Of a stretch of DNA of 64,000 nt, positions 56,205-64,000 are shown one piece after another. Within the stretch, counting starts at the first letter, position 1, and each line of letters begins with the position of its first letter. The notes beneath the pieces are model-generated. The model was not told where the DNA came from. It saw only the letters and a program-made list of their open reading frames with translations, and did no database searches. The position numbers and the translations under genes were made by a program. Origin of the DNA: Apostichopus japonicus (lineage: Eukaryota; Echinodermata; Holothuroidea; Aspidochirotida; Stichopodidae); NCBI RefSeq assembly GCF_037975245.1, contig NC_092577.1, forward strand, positions 31,339,398 to 31,403,397. Reading direction: 5' to 3'.

Positions 56205-56920
56205 ATGTGTGCTTTCAAATATCATAACAATAGGCCTTGTTCACACACATTCCGACAAAATAATATACATTTATACCACAGTAATTCCTTTGTTGCACGG
56301 CATGCTTCAGTTAATTTTTTATGTTGCGCTCATACTTTTTCCAAATTAGCCATTGAATTAAGCTTGAGCATCGACATTGCGTACAAAGCTCATCGACATT
56401 GCGTACAAAAATATTTCCATACTGTATTGGTTAAGAGATCGGAACTAACATGGGTTGGGCGGAGTGCCCTTTAGTCGTTGAGTAAAAAGAAAAAAATCTT
56501 TGTTCAAACTGAATAACAGTTATGAATAAAATTGCATTGCTTAACTTTTAATGGTTACTTACAGTACGACAGGGGTTCATAAAAGTTGTTAGAAAGTAGA
56601 GTTAGGTCTTTTGGGGGACATGTTATTGTGTTGTTGAGATCAATAAGTATTATTTTCTACAAAATTTAAGGGGCTCACTAAAATCAGCTATTTATATGCA
56701 GTATATCTATTCCTGCATTTTCTCTCACTTTTTTTCGCACTGTTAATGTTGAATTCCGACATTCACATCGTATGCATAGCCCATAGCATTTCCATAGACA
56801 TTGTATTATAAGGGAGTTGTTTACCATACAGTGTATGCTTTTGCATGATGTCTAGGCCAGCCTATATGTAACTAGTCTACGTCCGGCAAAATTTTCAGCT
56901 TTCAGAATTTGACAGTAATT
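56205..56920. repeat. Dispersed repeat family copy 2
   Basis: Uninterrupted counterpart of 33770-35065, sharing ordered blocks up to AACTAGTCTACG at about 56872. Confidence 0.65.
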
Positions 56921-59077
56921 TTGTTGTTGCATAATTGTACTTAGAAAACAAAGCTTTGGTGTTGATACCAATTTACCATTTTATCTATTTGGTGGAACAG
57001 ACCCCAATTAAATGCAAATGGCCTTAAATAACTATTAGTTATTTAACGCAATTTGAATTTGATGTATACAACTACTACTGTACTGTTCCCATCCACTGGA
57101 CAACCTCCATGGCAGATTTTGTTTGTCCGAACAGAAATTTGGTTGGTAATTCCAGAAGTGTCAACCTGTTTGACCCCAAAATAGGGAGAATAACATTTTT
57201 CAGGGCCAAAGAAAAGGAAGAGAAAAGGGGGTAAATAGGGAGATTGGTAATTTTCAACTGAAATGATATGAATACTGAATACTCCTAAATGAGCATAGTC
57301 TACTTATGCAATACAGTGAGAGAATCATCCAATCAATGTTACTTGTTGGAGTTTACAGCAGCTCGCTTCGCTTTCTACAGGGTTTCTTTAGTAGGCTTCC
57401 ATTTGAAACAGGGAACAGTGGATACTGGGTACTGTGACTTCATGGCTAGTATGCTAGATAGAGTCCCATCAAGCTTGAGACTTGACCTACTGTCTGTATT
57501 GTTCTTGCGAACTACACTGAATAGCCTTTCCTGTTCAGCGTTACTGTGGGGAATTATTAAGCATAGGACCTATTGTTGGCTATTTTCAGAAATGTTGCAA
57601 GTGATGAAACATTAAAAAACCGGGAGAATAGAATATGAAACCGGGAGGCCGGGAGATTCGGGTAAAAACCGGGGGCTCCCGGTAAAACCGGGAGAGTTGA
57701 CGGGTCTGTAATTCTGACTACCGGACATCCATTAAAAATTTGCCAAGACTGGTATCGTACAACCACTACAAATTCTCACTGGTTTTTGTCCAAAATAATT
57801 TCCTGATGTGATGTAAATAAATATCTTCCTAAAATTGGTCAAAGATTGCTATATAGTACAGTAGATCACCTGTGATACACCTGCCAGCCTGCAAAGTGTA
57901 TAATTTATATATAACTGCATCAGTTTTACCCAGTTTAAAGTTTGAAGTCAATGTCTGGTGTCCGCTATGGATACCGTACAACAATTTGAACATTAATGTA
58001 CTGTAATGAATGTGATACATTTTGTATTCCACAAAGCCATGTGCCTAATCATACATAGTGATGATATACATTACAGGGTATGGATTATTTCCAATGAACA
58101 AATTAATATAATCGTTCGTTCCTGCAATGAAACTGAAAGGAAAAGTAACAATTTCAGGGTCAAAAACCACTATATACTACAATATGGTGTAAATTAATTC
58201 CAGTAAACAGCTTTTATCTTCAGTGTGACAAAGCAGAAACAGAAAATATATATGATATGATAATAATGTGATAATTAATGGGGGTGACCTCCTCATGTTG
58301 TTATCTCGAGTTTCCAGGATGGCCAAATGCCCAAACTAATGTCTATATCTGTAGGTGAGAATACACTGTAGTTGTGAACGATAACAATGTCGACTTGCTT
58401 TCAAGCAGATTCAACACAGAGAATACCAAAGACGTATAAATATACTACTACTTAACTGGCCTGGGCTAAGCCAACCTAGTCACTCTTAGTAAGGGTAAAT
58501 CTCACTGCTAAGCCTACTCTTATATTTTACCTTCGTTATGTGCGATCGACACAAATTCTGATGTTAGTAATTGTATTCAACTGGAATCCAAAACGAAATC
58601 TCTGGTAATATGTCTTGCCACTTTTGTACGCGTCATTAGGTATATGCAGTCCAGAAGTCGTGTCAGTGACAGATATGACAATAGCTTTTCACGGAACAAA
58701 ACAAATTCATATGAGGAAGATACGGCAGGTGATATGAATGAAATGACGTCAGGACGTGTGCAGCGCCGTTCAATATACAAACTACAATTATAGTGAGAAT
58801 GCACGACAGCATGTTTTTTTTTTTTCTCGTGCATACAGAGGTGAAGAAGTGCTTAGGTAGTATATGATCGGAGGACAGTAAACCTATCAAATTTCAATAA
58901 TTGTGTCGTTTGTGAAGATTAAAAAGTAAAACAATGGTGACTCAGCATCGCAAGGCATTTTGAATGGGTGAGGGTCAGCGGAATTACAGCGGAAATATGA
59001 GGGCGATGTTTAATTATCGTGTGACAAGAACTTCAAATTAAATCGAAAACGGATGAGAAATTACTACAATTGAGATC

Positions 59078-59392
59078 ATGGCAGTTTCCTTTGGTATCTT
59101 GGTTTTGTTCGGTTGTCTGATGTCAGTCATAATGTGCATGGTCATTTTGGTTATAGGGACTATAACTCTGTGTGGACTGCAAGATCGATTTTTCACTACC
59201 CATCATTCATTTGAAGACATCGCGGCCCAGGCAACAACGCGGAATAGTTGCATAGGATCAGAGGCGGGTGTGACAAAGAATGGCGTATGTAGTATATTAA
59301 CTGTTATTATCGAAACCGTTACGTCATATTTCTATGTAGCGCCACCTACTGAAAGTTGTCGTCAGCCATTAAATAAACGAGTCGGTAGTTAA
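59078..59392 (+). CDS. Paralog of the 43919 membrane-protein ORF, frameshifted tail
   Basis: MAVSFGILVLFGCLMSVIMC and the following TLCGLQDRFFTTHHSFEDIA match the first copy closely. After AAQ an indel of one base shifts the frame (CAGGCAACAACG here, CAGCATCAACG in copy 1), so the last 50 or so residues are unrelated and run into other sequence. The membrane span has changed by conservative substitutions only. It could be a decaying copy or a gene with a new tail; I favour a decaying copy. Confidence 0.4.
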   Translation: MAVSFGILVLFGCLMSVIMCMVILVIGTITLCGLQDRFFTTHHSFEDIAAQATTRNSCIGSEAGVTKNGVCSILTVIIETVTSYFYVAPPTESCRQPLNKRVGS

Positions 59393-59399
59393 CTCTGCT

Positions 59400-59424
59400 C
59401 TCTCCACCTCCACCTCTCTCTCCA

Positions 59425-59456
<32 letters not shown>

Positions 59457-61500
59457 CTCATTGAAATCTCTTGAAACAAGACTGTGGCATTGGCATTCCT
59501 ATCATAGGCCTTCTTCCCCTTAACAGCAGCTTCGATTGCATGTTTGTTAGCGATTTCAAATGCTTCTTTCATTCTCTCTTTCCACACCTCTACGTACATC
59601 TTATGGTTATTTGACTCTCCTTGTACCTCATTGAAAGTTTCAAAAATCAGATCAATGGGGAGACGGGATGATCTCCCAAACATCAAGAAAAATGGTGAGT
59701 AATTTTTGCTGCCGTTACGGGTACAGTTGTAGGCATAGAAACAATTGTGTAGGTGGTCCTTCCATTTTGACTTTTGTGTTTCTGTTAGTGTTTTCAGCAT
59801 TCCTTAAATTGTGCGGTTAAATCTCTCCACCTGACTATTGCCTTGTGGATGGTATGGCGTTGTCCGGGAGTGGTTTATTCCAAAATAGATTTGCAATCGG
59901 ATGAAGAGCTGGTTCTCAAACTCTGTCCCTTGGTCGTGGTGGATTCTACGAGGTATTCCAACCTGCATGATGTAATCATTGAACAACGTATCTGCAACTC
60001 CTTGTAAACCAAATGGCGGTATCTCAGATGTAGCACCAGCTGGTCTTTTCCCTTGATCACCCTAGGATCCCACTTTGATAAATTAATTAATAAATGTTGA
60101 TTTATTTTAAAAGTTTATCCCACTGCAATAGGAGTTTGGACACATTCTTTGTCTCAGCACGCATGGTCTTTGGCGAAGGCCAGTGGCCACTTTGTTTGTA
60201 GAAAAGCACTCTCGATATGATTTCATCATCTGCCTGCCAGTGTGCCTCTCTCAGCTCACTATTTGATATACTTCTGCCTCTCTTATCTTCAGGGAACTTT
60301 AGTAGTTCAGACACTTCAACACTGGAGCAGACTGTTTCTATCAAAGTCGTCGCCCCTTGGCTCACAGCTTCCACGTTATCTTTTACACAGGTCAGGACAG
60401 TTGGTGACAGTTCTTCAGTGCAGTCATCCATCATGGTTTTTGTATCATATGGTATTTACCCTCCCAGGTCGATATCGAATGGTGAAATTATAATCTGCCG
60501 GCTCCGAAACCCAACGTTGTCCTGTAGCATTCAGTTTGGCATTTGCTAGTACATAGGTGAAAGGGTTGTTATCTGTATAGACAGTGAAATGCTTCGAATA
60601 AAACAGATAGTCCCTGAATCTTTCTGTTATGATCCGCTTTAGGGCAAGGAATTCTAGTTTCCCTGAATGCATGTAGTAATTCTTTTCAGCCGGAGAAAGA
60701 CTCCGTGATGCGTATGAAATAACTCGGAGCTTTCCGTCTTGCTCTTGGTACAGGATAGCACCGAGGCCTCCATTCGATGCATGTGTGGACAACAAATTCT
60801 TTATCAAAGTTTGGGTAACTCATCACTGGAGGGTTGGTCAGAGGCTCCAACAGTTCCTCTAAGGCCTAGTGATGTTGTTCTCTCCATACCATTGGATATC
60901 TGGATGGTAACTGCCCTTTTAGGTTGCCCTTGCCTTTTGTTGAGCCTTTACGCCCACCCTTGATTTGTTTACCATTCAGCGTCTTTGCAGGCGGTGGTAC
61001 TGTCAATAGATCATATAGAGGTCTAGCTTTCTTAGAGAAACCTCTGATGAACTGGCGGTAGTACCCTACCAGGCCAAGCATATGCCTTACCTCCCCTACA
61101 GACGTCGGTAACGTTTCCTTGAGATGAAGGACTACCTTGGTATCCTCTGGGTTTGCTCGATAACCCCAGGCTGATACATTTTTCCCAAGTATTTCACTTC
61201 GGACTGGAACAGTTCGCATTTTGAGGCTCTCAGTTTCACACCTTTGGCCTTCAATCTCTGTAAGACTTATTGGAGCCGTCTCAGGTGTTCCTCATGTGTA
61301 TCACTAAAGACCAGTAGATCATCTAGGTAGGTGTAACAGATTTCACCATTCATGTCCTCCCAACACACTTCCATATGTCTCAGAAAGGCTGCTGGGGCAT
61401 TCATCAGACCAAAGGGTATCCTCACCCATTCATAAAGCTCCCACGGAGTGATGAATGCAGTGGCCTGTCGACTCTCTTCGATGATGAAACCCTGGTATAT
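59400..61500 (-). pseudogene. Ty3/Gypsy retrotransposon remnant (RT, RNase H, integrase)
   Basis: Read on the minus strand in pol order. RT (about 61500-61200) has [10 protein letters not shown] and the YLDD catalytic box near 61312-61329, then a TAA at 61267-61269 and a frameshift near 61180. The RT thumb follows (MLGLVGYYRQF). RNase H (60807-60445) has ASNGGLGAIL and TDNNPF. A linker lies at 60434-60102. Integrase (60050-59430) has [12 protein letters not shown] and [15 protein letters not shown], interrupted by an in-frame TAA at 59804-59806. The zinc-binding N-terminus of integrase appears deleted near 60060-60110. There is no gag, and no convincing LTR. It is dead. Confidence 0.85.
59413..59453. 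repeat. (TC)n microsatellite
   Basis: CTCTCTCT run at the integrase C-terminal end, preceded by CCACCTC units. Confidence 0.85.
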
Positions 61501-61509
61501 ATGACTTAT

Positions 61510-64000
61510 AAACCGTTAAAGATTGCGGTTAATTGTCGTCAATGTTGCCTCCAAATATAATAAAAGTTTACATGACCACCCGTACTCAAAATTCAAACAT
61601 TGCATTTTTATGACGCTGTTAAAGTAGTTACCGACACTGAGAAATCAAGTTGGCTGTTCTAGTAGTCATAAATGTCCGAGTATAATTTAAGGACGAGAAC
61701 CTTCAGGAAAACGCAAAGTTGTGCTACTATACTACTATTGAATTTTTGTGTTAGATTGAAAGGGGCGGGGTGGGGGCGGGGTAAGGGTGGGAGAGGTGTA
61801 CAGCCCTACCACCCACTCCCAATGAATCCACGAATGTGTACACGAATAATACCGGAAAGTGTGGGTACTCTAAAACCACATGAGTACGATTTAGAGCAAA
61901 AATGATCCGCTAACGTATATACAATGGTAATTAATACAGGGACTTTATTGACTGCGACAGTTATTACGTCGATGTTATAAAATGGTCACTAAATTCCAAC
62001 ACTTACAATAACATTGACATCAAAATGTAAAGCAGCTTTGCGAAATCAACTTGCATATTAATTATAATTTCAAGAAACTCTTTGTGTTCACAAGCTGGTG
62101 ACATAATCAGAGGAAGCCTGCTGTCATTTGTCGTAAGTCGGTACCATAAATCAATAAATTTTATGTTTAATTATTTATTTTTTAGAAATAACAATGTGTC
62201 ATTATAAAAGGAGTAAACACGTATTGAGTTCCATGACGTATCGTGCGATGATTTAGAGATATTCAGACACATCCAAGGTAAGAATTTTACGAGTCGATCC
62301 TTCAATTCAACAACCACCACCGACTTTTTATTTCTTTCTTTTTTGGTTAGACAATAATAAATTTATACCGAACACACAAAAAGTCTTATAGAACTGTCAA
62401 ATAGAAAAATAGAAAATCTGCGTAGCATGAAAGACAATGACAACAGTAAAACTATATGTTTTACGTAAATTTACACCACAGGACGGTGTCCAACACCAGA
62501 TGGTTCTTCTGTGAACTTTCGGGGAGATTAAAAAAAATGGTTTTGCTAACGTTTTGTTTTTCGGAGAAAAAAACAAAACAATTACCATTAGAAATAGAAA
62601 ATTCTCAGTTCATTCAATCAAGAGATCATTTCCTTTCCTATTTATGCTCGTAAATTGTTCTGTATATCTTTGCAGCAGAATATCAAGTTGTCTGTTGATA
62701 TTAACTGTACATGTGTGCAAATATAACAACTCAACTCATTCAAGCAATGCATTCTGGGAAATTGTGGGTTGGATCCATGGCCGGCCAAAGTATAAATTAC
62801 ACAACTTAAAATTGCATTAATTTAAAGAATACTTTTAACATAACTGTTTGTTTGTTGAATCATTAATTGGACATAATTACCCCACTTGTTACACGAAAGC
62901 AATCAAATGCAACATTTACATTTCAGCTTTTGCTTCTGAACTTTTTCAAGATAATACAAAAAGGAAAATAAAAAAACCTCTGAACTTTCCCATCAGTGAA
63001 CAAGTTAACCTATTTTTGAATGTGTAAAAATACAACGCTTACATTTCTAATTGTGCATTTATACAACAAATTGTCATTTACTGTTTTAAAAACAGCTGCG
63101 AAAGCAAGTATATCTCCTAGTTTCTTGTTAGTAGATGCAATTGCAGGAGGAAAAGACAGCATTAAAACAACATAACTAGCTGCAGGAAGGAAAGACAAAT
63201 TTATACTGTAGCTGAGTAATTATTATAAAATATATTCTTTGGACTAAATAAAATTATAAAATCTTATAGAGTACAAAACAACTGACTAAAAGAATACAGT
63301 ACAAAATCTTTTTAATATCAATTAAGTAAACCTGTAACAGTCTTGTCAAATTTTGTGGTTAAAATTCTAAGACTTTTTTTCTTCCAGTTCTCTTCATGTA
63401 GTACCTTTACCTCAATTTATATTTCCAAAAACGAAAACTGACATAAATATCAGTTATAATATATATAATTATAATAATGTTTAATTCCACTTTGAAATTG
63501 ACACCAAACTTAAAACACCAAAAATACTTATATTTAGAGCTGAAGAATCTTAATTTCTTTGCAAATGTGCCTGTGAAGAATGAAAAGATGAAGTAATCGC
63601 CATTTTAAATTCAACACACCATGAATTTTACGATCACCCATAATTACCAAAAATAAACTGCCATTTTGTAAGTTTGATACAGTTTCTCCTCTATCATTTC
63701 GTAAACAAAGTTTCATTTATTGAAAGCAATAGGTCCTGAGTATAATCTATCGAAAGTTACATTTGGCACTATAGACCGATGAACCTTGTTTGTCTTTTAA
63801 TATTATTTCTAACTTTATTTTATGGTTACCATAAGACTACAATCAGACTGATAATATGAAGCATCTGTGTAGTACAAAATCCAAGATGGCCAACTTGCAA
63901 TTTGTTTAGCAATGTTGGCTAATCTGTTTAATGATAATATAACGAGGTCAAAAAGACGAATTATCTTCTGACACCAAATGCAGAATGGCAACAACACCAA
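61510..64000. repeat. Duplicated segment, copy 2 (matches 46680-49258), cut by window end
   Basis: Direct-orientation counterpart of the first segment, still similar at the last base of the window. Differences include loss of the long (TA)n tract and scattered short indels. A second copy of the MS4A-like last exon is expected within about 40 bases past 64000. Confidence 0.85.

Larger units (their letters stand above)
54414..58970. other. Intergenic upstream of the MS4A-like gene; no supportable gene
   Basis: It contains (CA)n/(TA)n and (TTTA)n tracts, a partial MITE end (55577), a dispersed repeat (56205-56920) and GC-rich inverted bits around 57620-57710 (CCGGGAG repeats). Two open frames near 55551-56044 (-) look more structured than average but match nothing I recognise. 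Confidence 0.5.

Noticed and set aside
59271..59400. Possible LTR of the Gypsy remnant (would read to a CA end on the minus strand)
   Set aside because: The start of this stretch (TGACAAAGAATGGCG) also resembles the first duplicate (TGACAAAGATTGGCG at 44160), so it belongs at least partly to the duplicated segment; no second LTR was found.

Overview
The window is nuclear DNA of an animal. It is AT-rich, has small exons with GT..AG introns, and is crowded with transposon remnants, tandem repeats and microsatellites. The protein families point to a marine invertebrate deuterostome, perhaps an echinoderm or similar: an NXPE-type esterase-like gene, an aspartate beta-hydroxylase (ASPH) with its long acidic luminal region, and an MS4A/CD20-like four-span membrane protein. 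The species call is an inference; no rRNA or mitochondrial marker is present.

Layout. 1-960: the 3' part of a Penelope-like retroelement with a GIY-YIG nuclease domain. 2852-4684 (+): the last two exons of an NXPE-family gene. 4685-13954: about 9 kb of intergenic DNA with no gene I can support, including a 1.5 kb array built from a 29-bp monomer. 13955-38447 (-): a complete ASPH gene that I could assemble by hand into 14 coding exons (1344 codons plus stop). Every splice phase matches and every family landmark is in order: basic cytosolic N-terminus, one membrane span, very acidic repeat region (one 2.36 kb exon), TPR-like helical region, and the iron/2-oxoglutarate oxygenase domain with both iron-binding histidines. 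Its introns hold two TIR elements, a LINE tail, a Penelope-like tail and several tandem arrays, some of which overlap splice sites.

38.5-43.9 kb is repeat-rich. It holds a 300-bp higher-order repeat, a non-autonomous hAT-like element with exact 8-bp target duplications, and a TTAA MITE that is an inverted copy of one in ASPH intron 1. 43919-44149 (+) is a small one-span membrane protein ORF. 44.9-46.6 kb (-) is a broken L1-like LINE. 49279-54413 (-) is the MS4A-like gene: four membrane spans and a proline-rich, tyrosine-containing tail. The small ORF (copy at 59078) and the DNA downstream of the MS4A-like gene (46.68-49.26 kb, copy at 61.51-64.0 kb) both recur about 15 kb further on, in the same order and orientation. 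The right-hand part of the window is therefore a tandem duplication whose second MS4A-like copy probably starts just past position 64000. In the second unit a decayed Ty3/Gypsy element (59.4-61.5 kb) lies where the first unit has the LINE.

The three main genes show no shared pathway: a secreted or Golgi esterase-like protein, an ER hydroxylase and a plasma-membrane tetraspan. I found no operon, CRISPR array, rRNA or intact tRNA gene. The most unusual features are the ASPH repeat exon, the tandem repeats that duplicate ASPH splice sites, the partial exon duplication in the MS4A-like gene, and a 740-bp foldback element made of short degenerate subrepeats.
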